The notes: generated from the letters alone by a model not told the origin. A stretch of DNA of 64,000 nucleotides from CAWIUB01 sp963839995 (GCA_963839995.1 CAWIXH010000006.1:186001-250000); one strand, 5' to 3'; shown: positions 51,734-61,061, numbered from the stretch's first letter. Numbers and translations: made by a program.

Positions 51734-53923
51734 TCACGCCTTCTCCAGATATTCGGCCTGGCCGTCGGCGAACAGCTGGGCAACCTGGATGGCGAGCAAC
51801 GGATGGTCGAGCAGGTCAGGGTCGGCGTCGACCAGCTCGGCCGCCTCCGCGCGCGCCTGGGCAATTAACCCCTCGTCGTGAAGCAACGACACCAGCCGCA
51901 GCGCGGAACGCCGTCCGGACTGGGTGACCCCCAGGACGTCTCCCTCTCGGCGCTGCTCGACGTCCAGCCGGGCCAGCTCGAACCCGTCGGTGGTGGCCGC
52001 GACGGCGTCGAGCCGCTCCCGCGCCGCCGAGCCCGCTGGGGCATCGGTGACCAGCAGGCAGATTCCCGGCGACGCGCCACGTCCGACCCGGCCGCGCATC
52101 TGGTGCAGCTGCGAGACACCGAACCGGCTGGCGTCCATGATCGCCATCACCGTCGCGTTGGGGACGTCGACGCCGACCTCCACGACGGTCGTCGCCACTA
52201 GGATGTCCTTCTGCCCCGCCAGGAAGTCGGCCATCGTGGCGTCCTTGACGTCGGGCCTGAGCTGGCCGTGGAGCGGGGCGAGCCGCAAACCGGCCAGCGG
52301 ACCGTCGCGGAGCATCGGCAGCACATCGTTGACGGCGAGCGGCGGGTGTGCGGCGGGCTCGTCGGAGCTCGCGTACAGGTCGTTCTCGGCGTCGTCGTCG
52401 CCGATCCGCGGGCAGACCACGTACACCTGCCGCCCCGCAGCGACCTCCTCTCGGATGCGCTGCCACATCCGGGCCAGCCACGCCGGCTTCTCGGCCGTCG
52501 GGACAACGGTGGTGGTGATCGGTGATCGGCCGAGCGGCAGCTCCCGCAGGACCGACGTCTCCAGATCGCCGAACACCGTCATGGCGACCGTGCGTGGGAT
52601 CGGAGTGGCGGTCATCACCAGCAGGTGCGGCGGCCGATCTGCCTTGCCGCGCAGCGCATCGCGCTGCTCGACGCCGAAGCGGTGCTGCTCGTCGACCACG
52701 ACCAGACCGAGATCGCCGAACGCGACGTGCTCCTGGATCAGGGCGTGCGTGCCGACGACGATGCCGGCCGCTCCGCTGGCGGCATCGAGCAGAGCCGCCC
52801 TGCGCGCGGCCGCGGGCAGCGAACCGGTGAGCAGGGCCACCCGGGTGGCATGCTCGGCGCCGCCCAGTCGCCCAGCCTGGCCCAGCTCGCCGAGCATGGA
52901 CTCGATCGTGCGGGCGTGTTGGCTGGCCAGCACCTCGGTGGGTGCCAGCAGCGCGGCCTGTCCGCCGGCGTCGACGACCTGCAACATGGCCCGCAGCGCA
53001 ACGACGGTCTTTCCCGAACCGACCTCGCCCTGCAGCAGCCGATGCATCGGGTGCGGACGCGCCAGCTCCCCGGCCAGTTCGGCGCCCACGTTGCGCTGCC
53101 CGGCGGTGAGTTCGAACGGCAGGCGGGCGTCGAACGCAGCGAGGACGCCGCCGCCTATCCGGGGACGCGGCGTCGCCGGATTCGCCGCCGCGGCCGCCCG
53201 GCGCTGCGCCAGAGCGAGCTGCACACCGAGCGCCTCGTCCCATTTGAGGCGGTGCCGGGCCGCCCACCACTGCTCGCGGCTGTCCGGCTGGTGCATCGCC
53301 TCCAGCGCGCCGGCGAGGTCCATCAACCCGTGCCGGGCCAGGACATCGGGCGGCATCGGGTCGTCGACCCGGTCAAGACTGCCCAGCACGAACCCGACGG
53401 CTTTGGCGATCGTCCAGCTGCGGATCTCCTTGGTCGCGGGGTACACCGGGATCAGCGTGTTGGCATAGAGGTCCGCCTCATGTCGCTCGAAGCCATCGCC
53501 TGGCAGCAGCTCGTACTCGGGGTGGGTGAGCTGGCGGGTGTTGCGGAAGACACTCACCTTGCCGGCGAACAGGCCCAGCGCGCCCGGCGTCAGCTCGCGT
53601 TCACGCCAGGCCTGCCGCCGCCCGAAGAAAGTCAGCTGCAGCGTGCCTTTCCCGTCGCCCACCACCACCTCCAGGCGACTCTCCGCCCGCCCACCGATCC
53701 TGGAGCGGTACGGAACCATCCGACACGTGCGCACCTCGGCGAGCACCGTGACGTCCTCGTCGACGCGCAGCGATGCGAGGTCGGTCAGCTGCCCGCGTTC
53801 GGCCAGCCGCCGCGGGTAATGGCGCAGCAGGTCGCCTACCGTCCGGATGCCGAACGCCCTGTCGAGCGTCTTGGCGGTACGTCCGCCGATAACCTCGGCG
53901 AGCGGTGTCTCCCAACGCGCCAC
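51734..53923 (-). CDS. recG: ATP-dependent DNA helicase RecG
   Basis: A 729-residue superfamily 2 helicase that reverses stalled replication forks and processes Holliday junctions. An N-terminal wedge/OB domain (about 1-180) precedes the helicase core: Walker A QGEVGSGKTVVALRAM, motif II VVDEQHRFGV, motif III MTATPIPRT and motif VI QMRGRVGR. Its ATG lies six bases after the stop of the FakA-like gene, so it is probably the second gene of that unit, followed by rsmD. Confidence 0.96.
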   Translation of the reverse strand: MARWETPLAEVIGGRTAKTLDRAFGIRTVGDLLRHYPRRLAERGQLTDLASLRVDEDVTVLAEVRTCRMVPYRSRIGGRAESRLEVVVGDGKGTLQLTFFGRRQAWRERELTPGALGLFAGKVSVFRNTRQLTHPEYELLPGDGFERHEADLYANTLIPVYPATKEIRSWTIAKAVGFVLGSLDRVDDPMPPDVLARHGLMDLAGALEAMHQPDSREQWWAARHRLKWDEALGVQLALAQRRAAAAANPATPRPRIGGGVLAAFDARLPFELTAGQRNVGAELAGELARPHPMHRLLQGEVGSGKTVVALRAMLQVVDAGGQAALLAPTEVLASQHARTIESMLGELGQAGRLGGAEHATRVALLTGSLPAAARRAALLDAASGAAGIVVGTHALIQEHVAFGDLGLVVVDEQHRFGVEQRDALRGKADRPPHLLVMTATPIPRTVAMTVFGDLETSVLRELPLGRSPITTTVVPTAEKPAWLARMWQRIREEVAAGRQVYVVCPRIGDDDAENDLYASSDEPAAHPPLAVNDVLPMLRDGPLAGLRLAPLHGQLRPDVKDATMADFLAGQKDILVATTVVEVGVDVPNATVMAIMDASRFGVSQLHQMRGRVGRGASPGICLLVTDAPAGSAARERLDAVAATTDGFELARLDVEQRREGDVLGVTQSGRRSALRLVSLLHDEGLIAQARAEAAELVDADPDLLDHPLLAIQVAQLFADGQAEYLEKA

Positions 53924-53929
53924 GGTCGC

Positions 53930-55573
53930 CTACTCGACACCGATCAACAGGGGGAGGTTCGGCTGCCCGCCGTCGAAAACCGCGACCTCGACGAGCGGCT
54001 GGGAGGCGGTCAGGTATGCCTTCAGCGCCTCGACGTCGGCCGCATCGGCCTCGGCACCGGTCACGATCGTGATCAGCTCGCCCCCACCGGCCAGCAGGCG
54101 GTCGAGGACTGCCCGGGCCACCGACTCGACGTCTTTCCCGATCTCGACGACCTCGCCGACGATCAGCCCCAGCACGTCACCGGGCTGACAGCGGCCCACC
54201 GACGTGAGCGCCTCGCGCTGAGCGACGGTGATCTCGGCCCAGCGGGTGGCGGCAGCCGCCTCGGCCATCGCGATGACGTCCTGGTGGAACTGCCGGCCGG
54301 CGTCATGGACGGCGACCGCCGCGAGGCCCTGCACCGGCGAACGGGTGGGGACGACGGCCGCCTCGACCCCGACGGCGCGAGCTTCGTCGGCGGCGGCATC
54401 GGCCACATCCGACGTCTGCGCGGCGTTGGGCAGCAGGATCACCTGCGCGGCGCCGGTCGCCAGCACGGCGTCGAGGACCTCGGCCGTGGACGGGTCCACG
54501 CCCGCTGCCGCCTCGACCACCTGCACCCCCTCGCCGCTGAACAGGTGCGCCAAACCGTCGCCCGGCGCGACCGCGACCACTGCCACGCCCGACCGGCTCC
54601 GCCGGACCTCGATCGTGTCGGCGGCGATCTGGTCGGCGAAGCGCACGACCGTGATCCGCCGGGTACGTCCCGACTCGACGCCGGCCTCGATCGCCGCGCC
54701 CACGTCGTCGACGTGCACATGGACGCTCCACAGCCCGTCGCCGGTCCCGGCCACCACCACCGAATCGCCGATGGCCGCCAGCTCCGCACGCAGCGAGGCG
54801 ACCCGGTCCTCGCCCGCGTGCAGCAGATACTGGACCTCGTAGCCGAATTCGGCGCTGCCCGATTCACGCATCGCCTGCAGCGCATCGCGACGGCGGACCA
54901 CCCGCGGCGGCCCGCCGGCCGGCTCTTCGACTCCCGTGATGATGCTGGCCAGCGCAGCGAGCAGCACCACCAGCCCCCGGCCACCCGCGTCGACGACCCC
55001 GGCGCGGGCCAGGACGGGTAGCTGCTCAGGCGTATGCCGCAAGGCCTCGGCGGCACCGGCGAGCGCCGCGGTAACCACCGACGGCAGCGTTGCCGACGAC
55101 GGCACACCACGTGCAGCGTCGGCCGCCGCCCGAGCGACCGACAGGATCGTGCCCTCGACCGGTCGCGCCACCGCGGCATATGCGTGACTCACGGCCACCT
55201 GCAGGCCGCGGCGCAGCCGATTGCCGTCGCATCCGTCGACATCCCCTGTGCCGCCAGCATCGGGCTCGGCAATACCGTCGGCCAGGCCGCGCAGGATCTG
55301 CGAGACGATCACGCCGGCATTGCCCCGCGCGCCGAGGACGGCTCCGTGGGCCATCTCGCGCAGCGCGCCCAACGCGGTGTCTGTCGTGTGCGCGCCGAGG
55401 GCGTCGGCCGCCGCACGCATGGTCAGCGCCAGATTGGTCCCCGTGTCACCGTCCGGAACCGGGTAGACGTTCAGATCGTCGATCTCATCCTGATGGGCAG
55501 CGAGGGCTGCTGCGGCGGCGAGGCTCCACCGGCGCACCGCAGGGGCGTCCAGCGTTTCGAGCACGACGTCCAC
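53930..55573 (-). CDS. FakA/YloV-type DhaL-domain protein
   Basis: A 547-residue protein of the DAK2 family, related to fatty-acid kinase FakA. The N-terminal DhaL nucleotide-binding domain has NVYPVPDGDTGTNLALTM, GARGNAGVIVSQI and DAGGRGLVVLLAAL; the C-terminal half (about 300-547) is the FakA_C region. FakA phosphorylates fatty acids bound by a DegV-type FakB partner; no DegV gene is nearby, so the role remains inferred. The GTG at 55573 has AGGAG five bases upstream. Upstream neighbour of recG, as in Mycobacterium (Rv2974c-recG). Confidence 0.9.
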   Translation of the reverse strand: MDVVLETLDAPAVRRWSLAAAAALAAHQDEIDDLNVYPVPDGDTGTNLALTMRAAADALGAHTTDTALGALREMAHGAVLGARGNAGVIVSQILRGLADGIAEPDAGGTGDVDGCDGNRLRRGLQVAVSHAYAAVARPVEGTILSVARAAADAARGVPSSATLPSVVTAALAGAAEALRHTPEQLPVLARAGVVDAGGRGLVVLLAALASIITGVEEPAGGPPRVVRRRDALQAMRESGSAEFGYEVQYLLHAGEDRVASLRAELAAIGDSVVVAGTGDGLWSVHVHVDDVGAAIEAGVESGRTRRITVVRFADQIAADTIEVRRSRSGVAVVAVAPGDGLAHLFSGEGVQVVEAAAGVDPSTAEVLDAVLATGAAQVILLPNAAQTSDVADAAADEARAVGVEAAVVPTRSPVQGLAAVAVHDAGRQFHQDVIAMAEAAAATRWAEITVAQREALTSVGRCQPGDVLGLIVGEVVEIGKDVESVARAVLDRLLAGGGELITIVTGAEADAADVEALKAYLTASQPLVEVAVFDGGQPNLPLLIGVE

Positions 55574-55727
55574 CCTGCTCCTGTCAGATCTCCGGTAGGC
55601 CGAGGTTACTGTCCCGCACCGACCGTCCAGGCTGAGTTCCGATCCGGGAAGCTGCGTGCAGTCGCTTTGCCTGTGCAGCGCGGGGTGCAGCCACCATGCC
55701 AAGCCCGGTTCGGCCGGCAAAGCGGTG

Positions 55728-55770
55728 GTCTAGCCGGGATTTTGGCTCCCGCAATGCCGCCCGGCTAGAC
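55728..55770. promoter_or_regulatory. Hairpin upstream of rpmB
   Basis: Perfect 11-bp arms GTCTAGCCGGG (55728-55738) and its complement (55760-55770) enclose 21 bases. It lies in the divergent region between the FakA-like gene and rpmB, 75 bases before the rpmB GTG. It could be a leader structure controlling rpmB or a barrier between divergent promoters. A weaker pair, CGCTTTGCC/GGCAAAGCG, precedes it. Confidence 0.45.
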
Positions 55771-55845
55771 TAACCAGCGCAGCCCGGCGCGCCACCGGGC
55801 GTGTTGTCTGAGTCGACCGGTACCGACGCTGTCAAGGAGGCCACA

Positions 55846-56037
55846 GTGGCCAGGGTCTGCGATGTCTGCGGCAAGGGGCCTGGCTTCGGCATGTCCGTCT
55901 CGCACTCGCACCGTCGCACACATCGCCGATGGAACCCCAATGTCCAGACCGTGCGCGCACGCGTCGCGCCGGGCACGCGCAAGCGGCTGACCGTCTGCAC
56001 GTCCTGCCTGAAGGCCGGCAAGGTCATCCGCGCCTGA
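55846..56037 (+). CDS. rpmB: 50S ribosomal protein L28
   Basis: A 63-residue ribosomal protein: ARVCDVCGKGPGFGMSVSHSHRRTHRRW at the N-terminus and LTVCTSCLKAGKVIR at the end. Both CxxC pairs are kept, so this is the zinc-binding (C+) form. The GTG is chosen because a strong AAGGAGG lies at 55834-55840; the frame stays open to 55801 without conserved sequence. Divergent from the FakA-like/recG unit; convergent with thiL 10 bases away. Confidence 0.96.
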   Translation: MARVCDVCGKGPGFGMSVSHSHRRTHRRWNPNVQTVRARVAPGTRKRLTVCTSCLKAGKVIRA

Positions 56038-56047
56038 GCCCGAGCCT

Positions 56048-56998
56048 CTACCGGAAGTGCTCGTGCCCCCCGGATGGCCAGCGCCGGCCGTCCACCCGCA
56101 CGCCCTCGCCTTCGGTCACGGCGCCGATCACCGTCCAGCCGTCCGGCAGCTGCGTGCCATTGGGGAACGTCGCCGCGAGCGCGTAGTCGTCGCCCCCGGT
56201 GAGCACCCAGCTGAGCGGGTCGGTGTTGAGTGCGGCGCCGACCTCGGTTAGCTTCAGCGGGACCGGAATCGAGGCCGCGGTCAGCGCGATGCGCACCGCA
56301 CTGGCCGCCGCGAGATGCTCCAGGTCGATGACCAGCCCGTCGCTGATATCGGTCATCGCCGTGGCGCCGAGGACGGCCGCACGGGGGCCCTCGGCATACG
56401 GCGGCTCGGGACGCCGGTGCGCGGTGACCACCTGCACCGGTGACCGGAAACCCCTGCTCAACACCGCATGGCCAGCGCTCGCCCAGCCCAGCCGCCCAGC
56501 CACGGCGACGAGATCCCCGGCACGGGCGCCCGCGAGCTTAACTGGGCTGCGGCCCTGCAGGTCGCCCAGTGCGGTGACCCCGAGGACGATGACGTCGGCC
56601 GCCGAGACGTCCCCGCCGACCACTGCCGCGCCAACCTCACCGCACTCCTCCCGCAGCCCGGCGACCAGCCCGTCGACCCAGCTGAGCTCGAGATCGCCCG
56701 GCGTGCCGAACGCAACCAGCAGCGCCGTCGGCACGGCACCCATCGCCACCACGTCGGCGAAACTCCTGGCCGCCGCCTTGTGCCCAATGTCGTTCGCCGT
56801 CGACCAATCACGCCGGAAGTGGCGGTTCTCGATCAGTAGGTCGGTGGTGGCGACCACCCGTCCGTCCGTCGCCCAGACGACCGCTGCGTCGTCGCCCGGG
56901 CCAACCAGAGTGGACTCGGCCAGATCGAGGCCCGCGGTGATCCGCGCGATGAGGCCGAACTCCCCCATGTCGGAAACGGTGATGTCGGTCATCCTCAT
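56048..56998 (-). CDS. thiL: Thiamine-monophosphate kinase
   Basis: A 316-residue enzyme phosphorylating thiamine monophosphate to the diphosphate cofactor. Features: GEFGLIARI opening, GPGDDAAVV (Mg-binding Asp pair), the DLLIENRHFRRDW substrate block, GDVSAADVIVLGVTALG, and the C-terminal TGGDDYALAATF. It has the AIR-synthase-like fold with two domains. The ATG at 56998 is used; ATG 56992 is nearly as likely. Convergent with rpmB, 10 bases between stops. Confidence 0.95.
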   Translation of the reverse strand: MRMTDITVSDMGEFGLIARITAGLDLAESTLVGPGDDAAVVWATDGRVVATTDLLIENRHFRRDWSTANDIGHKAAARSFADVVAMGAVPTALLVAFGTPGDLELSWVDGLVAGLREECGEVGAAVVGGDVSAADVIVLGVTALGDLQGRSPVKLAGARAGDLVAVAGRLGWASAGHAVLSRGFRSPVQVVTAHRRPEPPYAEGPRAAVLGATAMTDISDGLVIDLEHLAAASAVRIALTAASIPVPLKLTEVGAALNTDPLSWVLTGGDDYALAATFPNGTQLPDGWTVIGAVTEGEGVRVDGRRWPSGGHEHFR

Positions 56999-57109
56999 TC
57001 TCTGCTCGGCTGTCGCTGCCCGTAGCCGTCACGGCAGCCGGATTGCGTCGACGGTTCTGCGCTACGTTCTACCCGTCCAGTGCAGCGACGACGGAAGGAC
57101 GCGCCGACG

Positions 57110-57358
57110 ATGACGTCAGGGCAGCAGGTCAACGCGTACATTCTGATCCAGACCGAGGTCGGCATGGCCGCCGCCGTCGCCAACGAGATCGCGAACATTT
57201 CCGGCGTCACGACCGCCGAAGACGTCACCGGGCCGTACGACGTGATCGTGCGCGCCGAGGCGGCCACAGTCGACGACCTGGGCAAGCTCGTCGTCGCGAA
57301 GGTGCAGGCCGTGTCCGGCATCACCCGCACGCTGACCTGCCCCGTCGTGCATCTGTAG
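57110..57358 (+). CDS. Stand-alone Lrp/AsnC ligand-binding (RAM) domain protein
   Basis: An 82-residue protein consisting only of the RAM/Lrp C-terminal domain (VNAYILIQTEVGMAAAVANEI, ISGVTTAEDVTGPYDVIVRAEA, VSGITRTLTCPVVHL). There is no helix-turn-helix, so it should bind a ligand (amino acid or similar) as a dimer or decamer and may modify full-length Lrp proteins. The ATG at 57110 is preferred; GGAAGGA lies about 10 bases upstream. The DUF3515 gene follows. Confidence 0.85.
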   Translation: MTSGQQVNAYILIQTEVGMAAAVANEIANISGVTTAEDVTGPYDVIVRAEAATVDDLGKLVVAKVQAVSGITRTLTCPVVHL

Positions 57359-57430
57359 ATCGGACCGCGCATAGACCCCGTCCGCCGGCACCATGCCCTG
57401 ATTGCGGGCGCGATCGCTGTCCCCGTCACC

Positions 57431-57979
57431 GTGCTGCTCGCGCTGCTTCTCGCCGGCGGGCTCGGCGGGTCCTTGAGCGGTGGCCCCAGCGCGGCGATCA
57501 CGACCCAGCCGTCGGCTCTCGCGCCCACCTCGGTGTCACCGCCACCGGACAACCCGGCTGCGGCTGCCGACTGCACGAAGCTGCTGAGCGCCCTGCCGGT
57601 GCGGCTGCAGGACCTCGCGCAGCGCCGGGTGGTCTCGTCGTCCCCGTACGTTGTGGCCTGGGGAGACCCAGCCATCGTGCTGCGCTGCGGCGTGCCGAGG
57701 CCCCGGATGCTGACGCCGGGCAGCAGCGAGGTGCTGTATCCGATCACCGGCTCGACGGGCACCGTCGGCTGGGCGCCAGTCAACGAAGCCAAGCAGAACA
57801 TCTTCACCACAGTGGATCGCAGCGTCTACATCGAGGTGACGGTTCCCGTCGCCTACCCTCAGCCGCCGCTTGCACCGCTGTCTGACGCAATCGCCTCGGT
57901 GCTGCCGGCGGTATGCCAGGTCGCGCAATTCGGCAAACCGGCGCCACCGACCGCCTCGCTGTGTACACATCGCCCGTAG
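57431..57979 (+). CDS. DUF3515 family membrane-associated protein
   Basis: A protein of 182 residues from the first GTG. The DUF3515 pattern is present: a hydrophobic N-terminal segment, a Ser/Thr/Pro linker, Cys at about 48, and the VVAWGDPAIVLRCGVPRP block typical of the family. The frame is open back to 57359, directly after the stop of the RAM-domain gene, and the in-frame residues RRHHALIAGAIAVPVTVLL complete the transmembrane helix, but there is no ATG, GTG or TTG there. The real start may be a rare codon (ATC, ATA, CTG or ATT) upstream of 57431. Extracytoplasmic; function unknown. Confidence 0.82.
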   Translation: MLLALLLAGGLGGSLSGGPSAAITTQPSALAPTSVSPPPDNPAAAADCTKLLSALPVRLQDLAQRRVVSSSPYVVAWGDPAIVLRCGVPRPRMLTPGSSEVLYPITGSTGTVGWAPVNEAKQNIFTTVDRSVYIEVTVPVAYPQPPLAPLSDAIASVLPAVCQVAQFGKPAPPTASLCTHRP

Positions 57980-57996
57980 CCCGGCATCTTCCCTTG

Positions 57997-58041
57997 GTGA
58001 TCCGAGGGTTTGCGTCGCTCAGCGACAGCAACCCTCAGATC
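57997..58041. terminator. Hairpin terminator between DUF3515 gene and ddl
   Basis: A long imperfect stem: TGATC/GATCA, GAGGGTT/AACCCTC and GTCGCT/AGCGAC pair around a CA-type tip, with small bulges. It lies between convergent stops (57979 and 58060) and fits bidirectional termination. Confidence 0.6.
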
Positions 58042-58059
58042 AACACGTAAGGAGACGGG

Positions 58060-59142
58060 TCAGAGCCGTCCTGCGCGGCGCAGGGCCGAAGCGATGAGCC
58101 GGTCGACAAGCTCGGGATAGTCCACCCCCGACGCCGCCCACACCCGCGGGAACATCGAGATCGGCGTGAAGCCGGGCATGGTGTTGATCTCGTTGACGAC
58201 CAGCCGGCCGTCAGGCGTGATGAAGAAGTCGACGCGCGCGAGCCCGGCGCAGTCGATCGCCGTGAATGCCCGGCACGCGGCATCCCGCAGCTGCTCGGTG
58301 AGGTCGGCCGGCAGCTTCGCCGGGACGTCGAATTCGCAAGCGTCGTCGAGGTATTTGGCCTCGAAGTCGTACCAGTCGTGCCCGCGCACCAGCCGGATCT
58401 CGGCCGGGACGCTCGCCTGTGGCTGACCACGCTCGTCCTCCAGCACACCGCACTCGACCTCGCGGCCGGTCACGGCCGCCTCGATCAGCACCTTGGGATC
58501 GTGCTCGCGGGCCACGGCGATGGCGTCGGCGAGATCGGCCCATTGCCGGACCTTGCTGATCCCGACGCTCGATCCGGCCCGGGCCGGCTTGACGAAGAGT
58601 GGCAGCCCGAGGTGCTCGACGTCGATTGCCGACACCACTTGGGTCGGTGTCACGGCCAGGTAGTCGGCGACCGGCAATCCCTCGGCGCGCAGCAGCTTCT
58701 TGGTGATCTGCTTGTCCATTGCCGCGGCGCTCGCGAACACCCCGGCGCCGACATACGGGACCCCAGCCATCTCCAGCAGGCCCTGGATTGTGCCGTCCTC
58801 GCCGAATCGCCCGTGCAGCACCGGGAAGACCACGTCGACCGTGCCGAGCACCCTGGCACCTTCACCCGGCTCGACCACGACGAGGCCATCGGACGTCGGA
58901 TCCCCGGGCAGCACGACCGCAGTCCCGGCATCGACCTCGGGCATCTCGCGCCCGGTGATCTGCAGCTTGGCCGGGTCGGCGCCCGTCAGCACCCAGCCGC
59001 CCTGGCGGGTGATGCCGACGGGAACGATGTCGTACCGGTCCGGGTCCAACGCCGACAGCACACTGCCCGCCGAGACCACCGACACCCCGTGCTCGCTGCT
59101 GCGGCCGCCGTACACGACGGCGACACGGATCTTGCGGGTCAT
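58060..59142 (-). CDS. ddl: D-alanine--D-alanine ligase
   Basis: A 360-residue ATP-grasp enzyme joining two D-alanines for peptidoglycan. Motifs: VAVVYGGRSSEHGVSVVSAG at the N-terminus (first D-Ala), FVKPARAGSSVGISKV and the catalytic C-terminal EINTMPGFTPISMFP block. An H/Y choice at the second substrate site is not examined here, so D-Ala-D-Lac specificity cannot be excluded, though nothing suggests it. ATG start. Same strand as gpsA, 52 bases downstream of it. Confidence 0.95.
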   Translation of the reverse strand: MTRKIRVAVVYGGRSSEHGVSVVSAGSVLSALDPDRYDIVPVGITRQGGWVLTGADPAKLQITGREMPEVDAGTAVVLPGDPTSDGLVVVEPGEGARVLGTVDVVFPVLHGRFGEDGTIQGLLEMAGVPYVGAGVFASAAAMDKQITKKLLRAEGLPVADYLAVTPTQVVSAIDVEHLGLPLFVKPARAGSSVGISKVRQWADLADAIAVAREHDPKVLIEAAVTGREVECGVLEDERGQPQASVPAEIRLVRGHDWYDFEAKYLDDACEFDVPAKLPADLTEQLRDAACRAFTAIDCAGLARVDFFITPDGRLVVNEINTMPGFTPISMFPRVWAASGVDYPELVDRLIASALRRAGRL

Positions 59143-59194
59143 CGGGCCACCATGCGTGACCGATGAGCGGGGAAACGGCCCATGGACCTCGACC

Positions 59195-60205
59195 CTACCG
59201 ATCGGCCTGTTCGCTCTTCATAGTCCGCGACATCATCATCCGCACCATGTCCCTGGGATCCAGTCCGCCGAAGCACACCCGCTCGACGGCCTGGGTGATG
59301 GGAACCTCGACGCCCGCTCGCTCGGCCAGGTGAAGGATCGCCCGGCAGGACTTGACGCCCTCGGCCACCTGGCCGTGTGTGGCGTGCTGCGCCTGCTCGA
59401 GCGACTCCCCCCGGCCCAGCCGTTCGCCGAAGGTCCGGTTGCGCGACAGCGGGGAGCTGCACGTGGCGACCAGGTCACCGAGGCCGGCCAGGCCCGCGAA
59501 GGTCATCGGGTCGGCCCCGAGGGCGGTGCCGAGCCGGGCGGTCTCGGCCAGGCCTCGGGTGATGATCGACGCCTGGGTATTGTCGCCGAAGCCCATCCCC
59601 TGGGCCATGCCGCACGCCAGCGCGATGGCGTTCTTGACGGCCCCGCCGAGCTCGCACCCGACCACGTCGGTATTGGTGTAGGGCCGGAAGTAGGCGTTCG
59701 CGCAGGCGTGCTGGATGCCTATCGCACGTTCCAGGTCGGTGCACGCAACGACGGTGGCCGTCGGTTGCTCGGCTGCGATTTCCCGGGCCAGGTTCGGCCC
59801 CGAGACAACGGCTACCCGCTGCGGCGACCCACCGGCAACCTCGGCGATGACCTCGCTCATCCTCTTGGAGGTGCCCAGCTCGACGCCCTTCATCAGGCTC
59901 ACCAGCGTGGCGTCATTGTCCAGGTACGGAACCCACTCCCCGAGGTTCGCGCGGAGGCTCTGCGCCGGGATCGCGAAGGCCACCAGGTCCGCGCCAGCCA
60001 GCGCAGCCACGTGATCCCCCGTCGCGGTGACCGAGGCAGGCAGCACCAACCCAGGCAGGTAGTCGGCGTTCTCGTGCTCCTTGTTGATCCGTTCCGCAAG
60101 CTCGGGCCGCCGCGCCCACAGGGTTACCGGTGTGCCCGCGTCGGCCAGCACCTTGGCGAACGCCGTGCCCCACGATCCCGCGCCGACAACGGCGGCGCGG
60201 GTCAC
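59195..60205 (-). CDS. gpsA: Glycerol-3-phosphate dehydrogenase [NAD(P)+]
   Basis: A 336-residue enzyme reducing dihydroxyacetone phosphate to sn-glycerol 3-phosphate for phospholipid synthesis. The dinucleotide-binding motif is VVGAGSWGTAFAKVLADAG; other family blocks are GPNLAREIA, ELGGAVKNAIALACGM (catalytic Lys) and GLAGLGDLVATCSSPLSRN. GTG start with a GGAGGAGC ribosome site. Sits between plsC and ddl, as in Mycobacterium; its product is used by acyltransferases such as the plsC-like neighbour's pathway. Confidence 0.96.
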   Translation of the reverse strand: MTRAAVVGAGSWGTAFAKVLADAGTPVTLWARRPELAERINKEHENADYLPGLVLPASVTATGDHVAALAGADLVAFAIPAQSLRANLGEWVPYLDNDATLVSLMKGVELGTSKRMSEVIAEVAGGSPQRVAVVSGPNLAREIAAEQPTATVVACTDLERAIGIQHACANAYFRPYTNTDVVGCELGGAVKNAIALACGMAQGMGFGDNTQASIITRGLAETARLGTALGADPMTFAGLAGLGDLVATCSSPLSRNRTFGERLGRGESLEQAQHATHGQVAEGVKSCRAILHLAERAGVEVPITQAVERVCFGGLDPRDMVRMMMSRTMKSEQADR

Positions 60206-60290
60206 GCGCTCCTCCGCTCGACGCTGCGGAGCGCACGTCCGCGACCACGTCGCGGACGACCAACGCCCATGGTTCGCTCGCTGCGCTCGC

Positions 60291-61061
60291 TCACGCGCCC
60301 CTCCGCTCGACGGTCGCGTGGCCGTGGACGTTCTGCCACAACGGCCCGGCGGGCGGTTGCTCGCCGCGCAGCTCCCCTAGCAGATCGCGGATGGCGCGCA
60401 TCATGACATCGGTCATCTCCCGCAGGGTCCGGCCAGTAGGCGGCTGGTCCCGAAATCTGCTCAGGTCGATGGGCTGACCGGTCGTCAGCGTCACCGGCTT
60501 GCGCGGGAATGGACGGTACCGCTTGTGGTAGACGTCCACGGCGAACTGCGCGCCCCATTGCGCGGCGGGAACCACCGGGACGTCCGGGGCGAGCAGCGCC
60601 AGGCGGGCCGCGCCGGTCTTTCCGGTCATCGGCCACCAGTTCGGGTCGCGGGTGACCGTGCCCTCGGGATAGATGACGACCACTTCGCCGCAGCCGAGTG
60701 CGGCCACGGCCTCGTCCAAGGACTGCCGCGCGTCGGCGGTACCCCGGTCGACCGGGATCTGGCCGGTGCCGCGCAGCGCGCTGCCGATGATCTTGATGCC
60801 GAATAGGCTGCGTTTGGCCAGGAACCGCGGGGTGCGTCCGGCGTCGTAGACGAATCGGGCGACGATGAATGGATCGGCGTATGAGATGTGGTTGATGACG
60901 AGAATCGCGGGCCCGGTGACCGGGATGCCCGCCACGTTTCGCCAGCGCAGCTTGAACAGCGCGCCAATCGGCAGCCAGAGCAGGACGACGCAGACCCGAA
61001 GCCACGGCGGCGAATGCTCTGCCGAGGCCTTGCGACGCTTCGGCTGCTTCGGCACCGTCAC
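60291..61061 (-). CDS. plsC: 1-acyl-sn-glycerol-3-phosphate acyltransferase (PlsC-like)
   Basis: A 256-residue membrane-associated acyltransferase. The catalytic H(x4)D motif is in NHISYADPFIV; block II is FLAKRSLFGIKIIG; block III YPEGTVTRD; block IV VPVVPAAQWGAQ. It should acylate lysophosphatidic acid. A hydrophobic segment (LRVCVVLLWLPIGALF) near residue 20 anchors it. The GTG at 61061 (weak GATGGGG upstream) is used; 61055 is an alternative. Divergent from cofC, 78 bases. Confidence 0.9.
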   Translation of the reverse strand: MTVPKQPKRRKASAEHSPPWLRVCVVLLWLPIGALFKLRWRNVAGIPVTGPAILVINHISYADPFIVARFVYDAGRTPRFLAKRSLFGIKIIGSALRGTGQIPVDRGTADARQSLDEAVAALGCGEVVVIYPEGTVTRDPNWWPMTGKTGAARLALLAPDVPVVPAAQWGAQFAVDVYHKRYRPFPRKPVTLTTGQPIDLSRFRDQPPTGRTLREMTDVMMRAIRDLLGELRGEQPPAGPLWQNVHGHATVERRGA

